Source: Pseudohongiella sp. (GTDB lineage: Bacteria > Pseudomonadota > Gammaproteobacteria > Pseudomonadales > Pseudohongiellaceae). From it: a stretch of 64,000 nucleotides of DNA. Positions 37,769-46,582 of this stretch are shown here, one piece after another. The position numbers were made by a program, and so were the translations under genes. Location of the stretch: NCBI GenBank assembly GCA_030651695.1, contig JAUSCD010000029.1:62001-126000 (forward strand), written 5' to 3'. The notes under the pieces are model-generated. The model ran no database searches and was not told the DNA's origin. It saw only the letters and a list, made by a program, of their open reading frames with translations. Within the stretch, counting starts at the first letter, position 1; every line of letters starts with the position of its first letter.

Positions 37769-37814
37769 TCAGTCCGTTTATCGCATTCATCAGGTCAAAC
37801 CTTTCAGGAGAGTT

Positions 37815-39323
37815 ATGGCTAAGGTCCGTACCCGTATTGCACCGTCACCAACGGGTGATCCTCATGTTGGCACTGCGTATATAGCACTGTTCAACCGTTG
37901 TTTTGCGCTGCAGCATGGCGGTGAGTTTATCCTGCGCATTGAGGATACTGATCAGTCACGCAGTACTGCGCGTTCTGAACAGGATATTCTCAACGCGCTG
38001 CGCTGGCTTGGGCTGGACTGGGCAGAGGGCCCCGACGTGGGTGGCCCGCACGGGCCATACCGGCAGAGTCAGCGCAGTGATATTTACCGCCAGCATATCA
38101 ATGTGTTGTTGGAAAAAGGCCACGCATTTCATTGCTTCTGCACATCTGAAAGACTTGATGCTTTGCGTGCGCAGCAAATGGAAAACAAACAGACAGCGGG
38201 GTATGACGGGCATTGTCTGTCGCTGACCCGCGCAGAACTTGACGCCAATCTGGCCGCCAAGGTGCCGCACGTTGTGCGCATGCGCGTGCCAGATACAGGC
38301 GAATGTGTATTCCATGACAGACTGCGGGGCGAAATTCGTATCGCATGGGAGCAGATTGATATGCAGGTATTGATGAAATCCGATCATCTGCCTACCTATC
38401 ATTTTGCCAATGTTGTTGATGATCACCTGATGGAGATTACTCACGTTATCAGGGGAGAAGAGTGGATAAATTCCACACCCAAACACATACTGCTGTATCA
38501 ACACTTCGGTTGGGAACATCCCCAGTTCTGCCACATGCCGCTGCTGAGAAATCCGGACAAGAGCAAGCTCAGTAAACGTAAAAATCCAACCAGCATTTCA
38601 TACTATCGCGATATGGGTTATATGCCTGAAGCAATGATCAACTACCTTGGTATGATGGGGTGGACGATGCCGGATGGTCGCGAGAAATTTTCTATCGGCG
38701 AAATGCAGGCGGCTTTTGATATTGATCGTGTATCGCTGGGCGGCCCGGTTTTCGACGTGGCAAAACTTGACTGGCTCAATGGTAAATACATTCGCGAGAA
38801 TCTGAGTGCAGAAGGATTTGCCGAAGCGTTCAGCAAATGGGCATTTTCACCGGAAAAAATCCAGAAAATTATTCCGTTATTAAAAGACAGGGTGGAGCGT
38901 TTCAGCGACGTGGTTCCCTTGGCGGGATTTTTCCTGAGCGGACTGTTGCCGGTATCTGCTTCCGATTTCGAGCACAAGCAGCTCAGCCCGGAACAATGCA
39001 GAAAAATACTCCAGCTTTGCGTATGGCAACTGGAGCAGATTCAGGATTGGTCACGTGAATCCGTCGAGCAGGTCTGTCAGCGCCTGGCGGCTTTTCTCGG
39101 TATCAAGATACGGGAGACTTTATTTCCGCTTTTTGTTGCGATTACAGGCAAGGCGGTATCTACCTCGGTGATAGATTCAATTTACATTCTTGGGCTTGAT
39201 GTAGGGCGCGCAAGGATTCGTCATGCAATAGAAGTCCTCGGCGGTGTCTCCAAAAAGGAAGTGAAGGAACTTGAGAAATCGCTGCGCGAATTGCAGTCTT
39301 TTTCATTGCCGGAAATCGGGTAA
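37815..39323 (+). CDS. gltX: Glutamyl-tRNA synthetase
   Basis: GltX charges tRNA-Glu. The 502-residue class I synthetase starts at ATG 37815, four bases after AGGAG (37806-37810). The HIGH-type motif reads [15 protein letters not shown] (residues 7-21), and the KMSKS-type motif reads [12 protein letters not shown] near residue 250. The C-terminal anticodon-binding domain is complete. The gene is immediately upstream of the tRNA-Ala promoter. Confidence 0.97.
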   Translation: MAKVRTRIAPSPTGDPHVGTAYIALFNRCFALQHGGEFILRIEDTDQSRSTARSEQDILNALRWLGLDWAEGPDVGGPHGPYRQSQRSDIYRQHINVLLEKGHAFHCFCTSERLDALRAQQMENKQTAGYDGHCLSLTRAELDANLAAKVPHVVRMRVPDTGECVFHDRLRGEIRIAWEQIDMQVLMKSDHLPTYHFANVVDDHLMEITHVIRGEEWINSTPKHILLYQHFGWEHPQFCHMPLLRNPDKSKLSKRKNPTSISYYRDMGYMPEAMINYLGMMGWTMPDGREKFSIGEMQAAFDIDRVSLGGPVFDVAKLDWLNGKYIRENLSAEGFAEAFSKWAFSPEKIQKIIPLLKDRVERFSDVVPLAGFFLSGLLPVSASDFEHKQLSPEQCRKILQLCVWQLEQIQDWSRESVEQVCQRLAAFLGIKIRETLFPLFVAITGKAVSTSVIDSIYILGLDVGRARIRHAIEVLGGVSKKEVKELEKSLRELQSFSLPEIG

Positions 39324-39344
39324 GCATTTGGCGTATGTAAGGCA

Positions 39345-39373
39345 TTGACATGTCATACGTTGATGCCTAGAAT
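39345..39373 (+). promoter_or_regulatory. Near-consensus sigma70 promoter of tRNA-Ala
   Basis: TTGACA (39345-39350) and TAGAAT (39368-39373) are separated by 17 bp and followed by GCGCGGT, a GC-rich discriminator typical of growth-controlled stable RNA genes. Confidence 0.85.
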
Positions 39374-39451
39374 GCGCGGTCTCTGCAGTAGGCCACCACC
39401 AGGGTGGCTGTTATGAACAACTGCCGGGTATGCGTTATCGTTGTAAAAAAC

Positions 39452-39527
39452 GGGGCTATAGCTCAGCTGGGAGAGCGCAACACTGGCAGTGTTGAGGTCA
39501 GCGGTTCGATCCCGCTTAGCTCCACCA
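39452..39527 (+). tRNA. tRNA-Ala (anticodon GGC), prophage attachment gene
   Basis: The 76-nt sequence folds normally: GGGGCTA/TAGCTCC acceptor with one G-T pair, anticodon loop CTGGCAG on CAACA/TGTTG, T-loop GTTCGAT, discriminator A, encoded CCA. The prophage integrase gene lies 108 bp downstream, so its 3' half is the probable attL core. Confidence 0.97.
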
Positions 39528-39593
39528 AAATCAATGACTTAGAGAGGTTTCGTTTTTTTGCACAAGAACTGCACAAGAACGTTGCACAATAAC
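39500..39593 (+). other. Probable attL with integrase arm-type repeats
   Basis: The tRNA-Ala 3' end is followed by three direct 11-bp repeats TGCACAA(G/T)AAC at 39559-39569, 39570-39580 and 39583-39593. Tandem short repeats next to a tRNA end and an integrase gene fit arm-type binding sites. The core length cannot be set because attR lies outside the window. Confidence 0.55.
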
Positions 39594-39603
39594 TCCAAGT
39601 CAC

Positions 39604-39632
39604 AAAAAAAGCCGCTTCCCAGCGGCTTTTTT
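39604..39632. terminator. Bidirectional terminator between tRNA-Ala/attL and integrase
   Basis: AAAAAAAGCCGCT and AGCGGCTTTTTTT flank a TCCC loop, giving A- and T-tracts in either direction. It would end the leftward early transcript and any rightward read-through from the tRNA. Confidence 0.85.
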
Positions 39633-39634
39633 AT

Positions 39635-40870
39635 TCATCCAAAATCCCTGCCGAGCAGCTCTGCAGTCATGATTATTGGCACCTGTTCGTAAGGTAAATC
39701 ATGCTCATCCTGGTACCCGCGCGTGGTGGCCTCATTCTCATGAGCCATTGCCTGTTGGATAACTTTCAGTTCGTATCCGGCGGTGGTCGCCAGGGCACTG
39801 GCCAGCCCGCGTATCTCATGGAAAGTCGTCGGTGTTCGATCGTCCGGAATCTCCAGGTGGACCTTGGCAACAATGCGCGCCTCATTGAACATACTCATCA
39901 AGCGCCGGGGTGTGACCTGGTGAGTGTGGGTCTTTGTTTTCCCGATGCGTTTTTGCTTTGGCGTGTGGCTGATCAGATACGGGCAACGCTCATGCAACAG
40001 ACTTAGTTGCATCCCTCGAGCGATCAGCTGGCGAAGCAACCCGTAGTTGGTTTGATCCCAGGACAACCTGGACGCATTGGCGGTGCCGCGCTGCGCCTCG
40101 CTTTTTCCGATGACACGACGCAGTAAGCTGTCCCGCAGGTGTTCATCAATTTTCAGGCTGCAGATGTCGGACTCTCGCATAAATGTTGTCAGGCTTATGC
40201 CCATCGCTATCTGCAGACATTGGTATCCGAGACTGCCGGCCGCGTCATAAATTTTCCAGAAATCCTCCAGCACACACGGCATGCGTGACTTCTCCGGCTC
40301 CCCATTAAGATAAAAGCGAGGGCGATCGTCAGCCGTTGTAAACGGGTTGTAGTCCAGCCGCGGGCATAGGCACTGCCCCATGAGCCAGTTGAACAGCCGC
40401 CGAAATTCCGCGTGTCGCAATTTCTGCTGGTGATGAGTAAGTTGCAGCCACCAGATATCGATCACGTCTCGTTTGATGTGACCAATTGGCTTGCTGGCCA
40501 TCGCGTGGCCGAAGGCTTTGAGTGCATAAGTCCGGTTAATCCAGCTGGATTTCGTTACCAGATTGGGGTCCTGTCGCTCTCGGTACTGGATATATAACCT
40601 GATCCAATACAGAAGGCTGTCCCTGCCTGGCTGCTGATTTGCGCGGGTGGTTGGCATGGTATGCCGGCGCGCATTGTTCTCGTTTGCGATCCTGTTTGCC
40701 GCCTCAACACCGATCGCTGAGAAGTATCTCCAGCTGTTGTCCGGCCGCTGATAACGCCAATAATTCGGCCTATTTGTGCTGTAAAGATGATCGGCGAGGG
40801 TAACACCTTCAAACGTCCGGGAGAGTTTTGGGCGGGCCATGGCGGTGTCTGCTTTGGTGATTTTCTTCAC
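39635..40870 (-). CDS. int: Tyrosine integrase of the prophage
   Basis: The 411-residue site-specific recombinase should integrate the phage at tRNA-Ala. The catalytic pattern is visible: first Arg in MRESDICSLKI (about residue 228), HEIRGLAS (His-x-x-Arg, about 350), the late His in AMAHENEATTRGYQ and the nucleophilic Tyr in the same segment (about 389). The N-terminal 100 residues look like an arm-binding domain plus a core-binding SAM-like domain. It reads toward the attachment site, as in most tRNA-integrated phages. Confidence 0.92.
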   Translation of the reverse strand: MKKITKADTAMARPKLSRTFEGVTLADHLYSTNRPNYWRYQRPDNSWRYFSAIGVEAANRIANENNARRHTMPTTRANQQPGRDSLLYWIRLYIQYRERQDPNLVTKSSWINRTYALKAFGHAMASKPIGHIKRDVIDIWWLQLTHHQQKLRHAEFRRLFNWLMGQCLCPRLDYNPFTTADDRPRFYLNGEPEKSRMPCVLEDFWKIYDAAGSLGYQCLQIAMGISLTTFMRESDICSLKIDEHLRDSLLRRVIGKSEAQRGTANASRLSWDQTNYGLLRQLIARGMQLSLLHERCPYLISHTPKQKRIGKTKTHTHQVTPRRLMSMFNEARIVAKVHLEIPDDRTPTTFHEIRGLASALATTAGYELKVIQQAMAHENEATTRGYQDEHDLPYEQVPIIMTAELLGRDFG

Positions 40871-40873
40871 AAT

Positions 40874-41089
40874 CTACCCGAGCAGATCAAGCGAGTCCAC
40901 ACCACCAGCCTCTGGGGGAGGGGTGAAGGTAGTGGTTCCAGCGAAACGGGCTGCATCGATGTATGGGACACCGTCCAGGTTTTTACCTGGTACCACTTGC
41001 TTCTCAATCAGCTCATACCATTGCTTTTTAGAGAGCCGTGAGCCCTCTTCAAAATCCCGGTTGATGACTGTCCAGCGAGTGAGTTGCAT
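40874..41089 (-). CDS. Probable excisionase / winged-helix recombination factor
   Basis: The 71-residue protein resembles small Xis proteins: LTRWTVINRDFEEGSRLSKKQWYELIEKQVVPGKNLDGVPYIDAARF (residues 3-50, written as one domain) shows the winged helix-turn-helix with a wing rich in Gly. It ends three bases before int. I start at ATG 41089; the frame extends to 41176 but would overlap the upstream gene. Directing excision together with Int is inferred from position and fold. Confidence 0.6.
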   Translation of the reverse strand: MQLTRWTVINRDFEEGSRLSKKQWYELIEKQVVPGKNLDGVPYIDAARFAGTTTFTPPPEAGGVDSLDLLG

Positions 41090-41142
41090 ATCCCAATTCC
41101 AATCTAATCTGTGTGTCAGTTTGATCAATAATTCGCGTGCTA

Positions 41143-41379
41143 TTAACTGAGTCTGGCGTTGCAGCGTTCGCACCAAGTGCCGGCTATGCCGGGTGTCGGC
41201 AGGTGCCCTTTCTGCTTACAGATGACAGCACGTGCTTCGCGCAGCTGGTCCTGCAGGTTGATTATTCTGGTGTTCATTTCTGCCAGCAGTGCCCAGGCTG
41301 CGTCTGAGCATTCGGCGCGCGTGACCACTGGAAACGCAATGGCTGGTTGGATAACTTGAAGTGTTCTTGTGTTCCGCAT
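41143..41379 (-). CDS. Small prophage protein with C-terminal zinc-binding motif
   Basis: This 78-residue protein has a helical middle part (AAWALLAEMNTRIINLQDQL) and a C-terminal Cys/His pattern, CKQKGH.. then WCERCNARLS, which would bind zinc. Similar short finger proteins are frequent in the early regions of proteobacterial phages. I cannot assign a function. Confidence 0.55.
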   Translation of the reverse strand: MRNTRTLQVIQPAIAFPVVTRAECSDAAWALLAEMNTRIINLQDQLREARAVICKQKGHLPTPGIAGTWCERCNARLS

Positions 41380-41386
41380 TCGCTTG

Positions 41387-41626
41387 TTACTCCTGTTTTA
41401 CGCCGCAAAATGGGCAATATGAAGCCATCAAAAGACCGAACTCCCTGCGCTTTTTCAAGTCAAGCTTTTCGACTTTTATCAGCACACGCGATCGCAGTTT
41501 TGGACGGCCGGGCTCGGGCAGCAGAATCGCTAAATCGATTCTGGAATTGTGTTCTCTGAGCTTTTCATTAAGTTCCGGAATGCAGTTGCATCCATAGGTT
41601 TGCTCGATTAGCTGGTCAGACGTCAT
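41387..41626 (-). CDS. Small prophage protein with CPFCG zinc knuckle
   Basis: The 79-residue protein ends SYCPFCGVKQE and has another Cys pair, YGCNCIPELNEKL, near the N-terminus; together they could form one zinc site. The middle is charged. Its start overlaps the next upstream stop by four bases (ATGA type), so it is translated from the same leftward early transcript. Function unknown. Confidence 0.6.
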   Translation of the reverse strand: MTSDQLIEQTYGCNCIPELNEKLREHNSRIDLAILLPEPGRPKLRSRVLIKVEKLDLKKRREFGLLMASYCPFCGVKQE

Positions 41627-41946
41627 ACCTTCTTCTCCTTAGGCTGAATATCCACAATTTCCGCCTTCACCAGCATTTCACGAAGCCAGTCCACTTCTCG
41701 GCCATCTGTGTCAACGCACTCACATAATTTGCCTGAGTCATCTACCATGGTGATGGCTGCGTAGTCGTCGCCGCCGATGATGTGATCGAAAGCGAAACCA
41801 ATCGCCGCATCTATGACATCCATTCCAGTACAGTTTCCACCAACAGTTGCCCGAGTGGAGTACTTGTACTGCCACAACTGGAATGTGAGGTCCACGGTCT
41901 GCGTCGCCATCCGGCCGCACAACGTTAAATTAGGGTCATAATTCAT
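41623..41946 (-). CDS. Conserved phage protein, DUF5406-like
   Basis: The 107-residue protein starts MNYDPNLTLCGRMATQTVDL and continues VGGNCTGMDVIDAA and LCECVDTDGREVDWLREMLV, a pattern I associate from memory with DUF5406, a phage family of unknown role. ATG 41946 follows GGGGA by seven bases; the frame is open to 41994 but the earlier start would overlap more of the membrane-protein gene. It is acidic and probably cytoplasmic. Confidence 0.55.
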   Translation of the reverse strand: MNYDPNLTLCGRMATQTVDLTFQLWQYKYSTRATVGGNCTGMDVIDAAIGFAFDHIIGGDDYAAITMVDDSGKLCECVDTDGREVDWLREMLVKAEIVDIQPKEKKV

Positions 41947-42151
41947 ATTTAAGTCCCCGCCTTTGTCGCCTATCAGCACGGCGATCCATGTCAATTCTGA
42001 TCACATTGAAAAGCGCGCAAATAGCCACAGTTAATGCCGGATCTATATCAAGCACGTGGGAGCTAACGACCAGGATCAGGGTGGTCAGAATGCAAAAGAA
42101 AAGGGGTTTAATCATTGACATTGCCCTTGATCCAGCAGATTCAACACTCAT
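41936..42151 (-). CDS. Small prophage membrane protein
   Basis: The 71-residue protein has two hydrophobic stretches, MIKPLFFCILTTLILVVSSHV (ending at residue 33) and DPALTVAICALFNVI, followed by a strongly basic tail (RIDMDRRADRRQRRG), so both termini probably face the cytoplasm. Start and stop overlap the neighbours by a few bases. Function unknown; superinfection or host-membrane effects are possible but unsupported. Confidence 0.55.
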   Translation of the reverse strand: MSVESAGSRAMSMIKPLFFCILTTLILVVSSHVLDIDPALTVAICALFNVIRIDMDRRADRRQRRGLKYEL

Positions 42152-42717
42152 AAAAACCTCCCGACCCGATCTTGTGGTCCGTGCATTAAAATTTCCTGAA
42201 GCCGTGCCATGAACATTTCCCTGGCTTGCTCAGGTGTCAGCTTCTCAATCTTCAGGGGTGCCGGGCTGATGCCCTCCAGGCACTGCCACAGTGAGCTCTT
42301 ATCTGTCAGCAATACTGCTCGCTCTGCTGCCAGAATCTGCATGTCGGCCAGCTTTATCAGTGGATGGTTGATGTCCCCCAACCCGAAGTTTTCGGTGATG
42401 ACCGACTCCATCAAAGTCTCGGCTGCTCGATAGCCTTGCATGTCGCCGTTCACTTTTAGGGGCCGCACCACGTCGCCCAGATAGGCTTCTGCTGCGTCAT
42501 GCAGCAACGCCTCCAGTGACAGTTCCACTGGCACAAGGTAGGAAACCAACACGCTGTGTTGTGCGACGCTGTAGTGCCACCGGCAGTGGCCACCAAAGCG
42601 GCAGATGAGGGACAGGGCGTGAGCGATGTCCCATATTTTCACCTGGTGGGGTTGTGGGCTGATCAGGTCGATGCTGGATCCTGATGATGTTTCAATCCAT
42701 GTGTCGGTGTTGCTCAC
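42148..42717 (-). CDS. HD-domain phosphohydrolase (YfbR-like), phage type
   Basis: The 189-residue protein has the HD metal site: HYSVAQHSVLVSYL (first His near residue 53), LEALLHDAAEAYLGDVVRPLK (His-Asp near 74) and a later Asp in KLADMQILAAERA. YfbR-type enzymes dephosphorylate deoxynucleoside 5'-monophosphates. In phages such proteins probably adjust nucleotide pools. Both ends overlap neighbouring genes by four bases. Confidence 0.75.
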   Translation of the reverse strand: MSNTDTWIETSSGSSIDLISPQPHQVKIWDIAHALSLICRFGGHCRWHYSVAQHSVLVSYLVPVELSLEALLHDAAEAYLGDVVRPLKVNGDMQGYRAAETLMESVITENFGLGDINHPLIKLADMQILAAERAVLLTDKSSLWQCLEGISPAPLKIEKLTPEQAREMFMARLQEILMHGPQDRVGRFL

Positions 42718-43061
42718 GCTGTCATTTCCTTCAAGTGGATCCGTCTCACGCGCATCCTGGCAGTGGGCGCCGCTTCCATCACCAAACCGCGCAACCAGGT
42801 GAGTCCGTTATCGGTTACCAGCACAACTGTGTATTGCCGATGGATCTGCTGGCCAGTGTGACTGGTCAGCATGTGATAACGGGTCTGCGTGGTGAGGAAA
42901 CCCGCATCGCGGTAACGTGGCGTGACCTCATAACCAAATTCGGTTTTACGGATTGCACCGTTACCCACCAGCAGCTCGCGCAGCAGGCGATCGCTGGCAC
43001 CAACGCCAGTGGTTCTCAAGTGTTCAGCAGCCCTGCGCAGATCTGTTCCGGAATATTTCAT
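42714..43061 (-). CDS. Phage antirepressor KilAC-domain-like protein
   Basis: The 115-residue protein resembles the KilAC domain at the C-terminus of phage antirepressors: LLRELLVGNGAIRKTEFGYEVTPRYRDAGFLTTQTR (residues 26-61, continuous) and YTVVLVTDNGLTWLRGLV. No N-terminal Bro/Ant domain is present, so it may be a KilAC-only regulator. ATG 43061 follows GAGGG by nine bases; a TTG at 43091 is less likely. The start overlaps the traR-like stop (ATGA). Confidence 0.6.
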   Translation of the reverse strand: MKYSGTDLRRAAEHLRTTGVGASDRLLRELLVGNGAIRKTEFGYEVTPRYRDAGFLTTQTRYHMLTSHTGQQIHRQYTVVLVTDNGLTWLRGLVMEAAPTARMRVRRIHLKEMTA

Positions 43062-43261
43062 AGCCGTCGACCCTCTCTCAGTTGTTGACAATCAACACAC
43101 GTTGCGACGCCTGGCAGAGTCTGCCGGCGAAGCGGTGGTATCTCTTCGTCACAGTCCTCACAGTGCGACAAACTCACACCGTTGAACTGAACCCTGTTGG
43201 CAAGCCGCTCACTCAATTCTTCGGCGGCACGATCATTTGCAATATCAGCGACGTCAGCCAT
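43058..43261 (-). CDS. TraR/DksA-type zinc-finger protein
   Basis: The 67-residue protein has the C4 finger of the TraR/DksA family, HCEDCDEEIPPLRRQTLPGVATCVDCQ (residues 33-59, two CxxC pairs 18 residues apart), after an N-terminal helical arm. TraR-like proteins insert into the RNA polymerase secondary channel and mimic DksA plus ppGpp. Length and finger spacing fit phage members. It overlaps the primase stop by one base. Confidence 0.85.
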   Translation of the reverse strand: MADVADIANDRAAEELSERLANRVQFNGVSLSHCEDCDEEIPPLRRQTLPGVATCVDCQQLREGRRL

Positions 43262-45996
43262 TAAAAGCCCCCTTGTCTGGTGTCTTCGGGAATGGAAACT
43301 GAGAGGCCGTATTCGCGCAGTTTGTTAAGACTGATGGCCTGAAGATGTGCAACCCGGGCGCGGTGAATGGCGCGCTCCAGATCCTGACTGACGACGACGC
43401 CTGCGCGTGAGAGTTGACTGCCAAACACCCGCGCACTTTTCACCGGCAATGCATCAAACTTTGATCGCAGGGCAGTGCTTTGCGATATGTGTTGCATGCA
43501 GTGGGTGGCACGTAGAAGTAGCCACGTGTCATCGCCTTGTTTTTCAAACTGGTAAGGGTAGGTGAACTGTTGGCGATCGATCTCGCCCAAGACAATCTCC
43601 ATGATCCAGACCCAAGGCTCACGTGCTGCCCGCGACTCAAGGATGTGGCTGTTCATCTCGGCAACCAGATCGTCTGGAAAGTTACCGTGTTCCACTGGCA
43701 GTTCAGCAAACTCTGTGAGCAGCCGCCAGGCGGTGGCCACGGCGGCATAGTTGCCCAGCATCCGGATAGCGCCATCATCGTTGGCTGAGGCTGATGTGCG
43801 CTGCAGCAATTTACTGCGCACACCGCTGTACGTTTCACGGACGCGGGTCGGTGCCAGGCTGGCCAGCCAGGTAAGCCATTCGCGCACCGGAAATCGCTGC
43901 AGGTTCTCTGGCATTTCTGGTCCACGCTGTGACAGTTGTGTGCGAACCACTTTGCCCAGCAGACTGTCAACGGGCACATCCTCACCGGCCAGCAGTACTG
44001 GAGCGCACAGCAGATACTCCGTCATGTCCGTGCCGCGACGCGTGAGCGTGAATTGATAGGTTTCCTGCAGCAGTGCCACGGCTTTGTCGATCGTGTCCTG
44101 CCGGCGGGCTGAGAGCTCTTCCCAGCCGACAGGGTGTGATGTGTGCGACACCGATGTGATCAATCGGTATTCAGTGGCCAGGCTTTGACCCGAGAACATG
44201 GTGAAGTTGATGGATCGTTCCAGGCGTTTGATCAGCGTCGATTTACCAGCGCCTTTGTCCGCCTGGAGGACCATGTGCGGCCAGAACCCCAGGAACGCTT
44301 TCAGGTGGCCACCCAGCGCCCAGGTCAGCAGCACCATGGCAGCGTTCTTGCCGAATGTGTTCTGGTACGCTGAGATCACTGCAGCGGCATCTTTGCGTGT
44401 GCCGACAGGGAACTGCAAGTTGTGGTAGGGGCACTGTTTGTCCGGTTCGCTGAAGTAGCAGTCCGGACCTTCATTCAGCACAGGCTTGCCTTCCAGGTAA
44501 CACAAGCCCACAAAGTTGGCAGCGTTGCGCGCGCCCAGCGCTGTACCGCGCTCCCAGATTGCCAACATCCGACTGAACTGTTGCGGCCGGAACACTGGCC
44601 CGAACTTCGTCCAGTTGGTCATGTTGTGCAGACCATCGTCGGTCAGCACCCGACGCAGCAGTGTGTTGCCGTGCCTGGGGATCTGCACAGACGCTGCAAA
44701 CACTACTTGAGGCTGAGCGTCGGGTTCGCCCGTCATCGTCGCTTGTGCGCTGGCTACGGTGATGCGGGACAGGGCTGCAAGGCGGAAGCCGCAAACATCT
44801 TCATGCCTGGTGATGGTTTCGCCTTCGTCGCCTTCCACCTCTTTGATGATCATGGTGAAGTCGTGACGGACTCGATAACGCCAGTACAGTGATATGTCAT
44901 GCGGCGGCAGGTAGATCCGTGCTTTGCCTTCCGTGTCGTCTCTACCTGGTAGGCCAGGGATCAAGTGCTGTTCCGCTTTGCCCAGGGCAATACGTGTATC
45001 AGTTGGCCCCTTTGCTTTCAGATAGTCGTTGATGTCATTGATGCCCTCCCATTCGCTCTGGTCACAGAGCAGAGCAGGGATGTTCAATGCGGTCAACTGT
45101 TCAACGATACGCCAGGCAGCTTTTAGTCCCGGCCGGTAACCGCGCATGGGACCTTTCTCAATCAGTTTGTCGTTGTCCATGCAGATCAGGACGCGCTTGC
45201 CCTGGAGTGGCGACCAGTCGATCGCATGGTTTTCAGTTCCGCGCACCGCCAATGCAGCCCAGCCCTTCATCAGGCCTGTCTGCTGGGAGACACTTTCCAC
45301 CGTTAGTGCATTGATGGCGGATTCAACGATCACCACCGAATGTGCTTTGCGAAGTTTGTGCAGGCAGGACGTCCAGACTACGCCGCTCTTTTCCCCCTGG
45401 CTCTTGGTTTTCAGGCCTCCGTTCAGTGCAGGATCCAGATACCGGTAGTCGACTCCTAGCGTGACGCCCGTGATCAAATGTTTGCAGATGGTCGCAATGG
45501 CAGGTCCGCCGTAGCCGATCTGTCCGACTTCCCGGGCTGATGATGTGTACTCTGAAAAGCCCAGGGATTTACGTTCGATCGCCGCCTTGACCGTGACCTC
45601 ATCGATGCCGCGTTCGTTCACCAGATACGTCACTGCAGCGCTGGGATCGCGCAGGCATTGCTGCGCGATGTATTCGATGGTGGTCAGCTGTGCGCTGCGT
45701 TTTTCATTCTGGTCCGGTTGGTCGTATTGAAAGCCGTAGATTTCGCGTACGCGCTTGATCGCGTCCGCTTCTGAAATGCCTTCAACAAACGCCACCAGAT
45801 CAAAGCAGTCACCCCCGAGTCCGGCACTATGGTCCTTCCAGCGCTGGTCGCCGGATTTCATATAGATCGACATCGATGGGTTTTTGTCGGCATGATGCGG
45901 ACTGCGGTAATTGCCATTCGGATCGGGTCGGTCCAGTCCCAGCTTGTGAGCCAGATCGTGTAAATCCACCTGGCGCTTTATATCAATCAACTGCAT
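43261..45996 (-). CDS. Prophage DNA primase/helicase
   Basis: The 911-residue replication protein has an N-terminal CHC2/CHH-like finger region (NYRSPHHADKNPSMSIY, then DCFDLVAFVEG), a Toprim domain with VIVESAINALTVESV and VLICMDNDK near residues 230-290, and a C-terminal superfamily 3-like or DUF927-like ATPase with Walker A LQADKGAGKSTLIKRL near 590. It would synthesise primers and unwind DNA for phage replication. P2 replicates with an unrelated rolling-circle protein (gpA), so this early region is not P2-type. Confidence 0.85.
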   Translation of the reverse strand: MQLIDIKRQVDLHDLAHKLGLDRPDPNGNYRSPHHADKNPSMSIYMKSGDQRWKDHSAGLGGDCFDLVAFVEGISEADAIKRVREIYGFQYDQPDQNEKRSAQLTTIEYIAQQCLRDPSAAVTYLVNERGIDEVTVKAAIERKSLGFSEYTSSAREVGQIGYGGPAIATICKHLITGVTLGVDYRYLDPALNGGLKTKSQGEKSGVVWTSCLHKLRKAHSVVIVESAINALTVESVSQQTGLMKGWAALAVRGTENHAIDWSPLQGKRVLICMDNDKLIEKGPMRGYRPGLKAAWRIVEQLTALNIPALLCDQSEWEGINDINDYLKAKGPTDTRIALGKAEQHLIPGLPGRDDTEGKARIYLPPHDISLYWRYRVRHDFTMIIKEVEGDEGETITRHEDVCGFRLAALSRITVASAQATMTGEPDAQPQVVFAASVQIPRHGNTLLRRVLTDDGLHNMTNWTKFGPVFRPQQFSRMLAIWERGTALGARNAANFVGLCYLEGKPVLNEGPDCYFSEPDKQCPYHNLQFPVGTRKDAAAVISAYQNTFGKNAAMVLLTWALGGHLKAFLGFWPHMVLQADKGAGKSTLIKRLERSINFTMFSGQSLATEYRLITSVSHTSHPVGWEELSARRQDTIDKAVALLQETYQFTLTRRGTDMTEYLLCAPVLLAGEDVPVDSLLGKVVRTQLSQRGPEMPENLQRFPVREWLTWLASLAPTRVRETYSGVRSKLLQRTSASANDDGAIRMLGNYAAVATAWRLLTEFAELPVEHGNFPDDLVAEMNSHILESRAAREPWVWIMEIVLGEIDRQQFTYPYQFEKQGDDTWLLLRATHCMQHISQSTALRSKFDALPVKSARVFGSQLSRAGVVVSQDLERAIHRARVAHLQAISLNKLREYGLSVSIPEDTRQGGF

Positions 45997-46216
45997 TCTG
46001 GCTACCCTGTTGTTGTTCTGCGAACTGTTGCCACTGCCACCGGATATTGAGGTGGGTTATAACTAAAGACTGCAGGTGCAGAGGCACCAACGTTTTCACA
46101 GCTATGCGCCGGTCATCTCTCGTAGGCAGTGGAGCGATCGCATCAGCCCACTGGCGTGGTTTTACTGTATGCCCCAAAGCCTGCCTCACTTGAATTGATT
46201 GAAGCTGATCCTGCAC
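45983..46216 (-). CDS. Prophage hypothetical protein
   Basis: The 77-residue, Gln-rich, basic protein (HLQSLVITHLNIRWQWQQFAEQQQ near the end, residues 46-69) overlaps the primase start by 14 bases. It starts at GTG 46216 with a weak ribosome site. No family is recognised. It is kept because it fills the gap in a transcript where all other genes are contiguous. Confidence 0.4.
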   Translation of the reverse strand: MQDQLQSIQVRQALGHTVKPRQWADAIAPLPTRDDRRIAVKTLVPLHLQSLVITHLNIRWQWQQFAEQQQGSQNAVD

Positions 46217-46223
46217 GATCTGC

Positions 46224-46580
46224 TCAATGCGACTGCTGACGACGGTTGTCGTTGACCAGCGAGTTAAAGATCAGTGAGATCGGGACTGCGTAGTTTTTAC
46301 CGGTGCGATCGTCCACCAGGATGGCCATCTGCGATGTGCTGTTTTTCACATCCAGATAACGATGAGTTTCCGCGCTTCTGAGTCGACCATAGGCACGGGC
46401 AACCACTTTTTCAGCGGTCGCCAGCTTTGTCTGCATGCTGATTTGCAGATGCTCAACCGCACGGTCAAAGAGATCCTGTTCGCGCAGGTGCTCAGCCTGG
46501 TGGCGCGTCATGTACCCGAACGCTGCCTCTTCCAGCGAGTCGATAAAATCTTTGGTGGCATTCAAATCTGTTACTGACAT
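46224..46580 (-). CDS. Prophage hypothetical protein
   Basis: The 118-residue protein is mainly helical (DFIDSLEEAAFGYMTRHQAE, then KLATAEKVVARAYGRLRSAE) with a short C-terminal beta part, SQMAILVDDRTGKNYAVPIS. ATG 46580 lies seven bases after AGGAG; an ATG at 46586 is too close to it. The first codon region overlaps the ogr-like stop. I do not recognise a family. Confidence 0.55.
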   Translation of the reverse strand: MSVTDLNATKDFIDSLEEAAFGYMTRHQAEHLREQDLFDRAVEHLQISMQTKLATAEKVVARAYGRLRSAETHRYLDVKNSTSQMAILVDDRTGKNYAVPISLIFNSLVNDNRRQQSH

Positions 46581-46582
46581 GG

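Noticed and set aside
39404-39592. 62-codon frame across tRNA-Ala
   Set aside because: It is the translated tRNA plus attL and not a protein gene.
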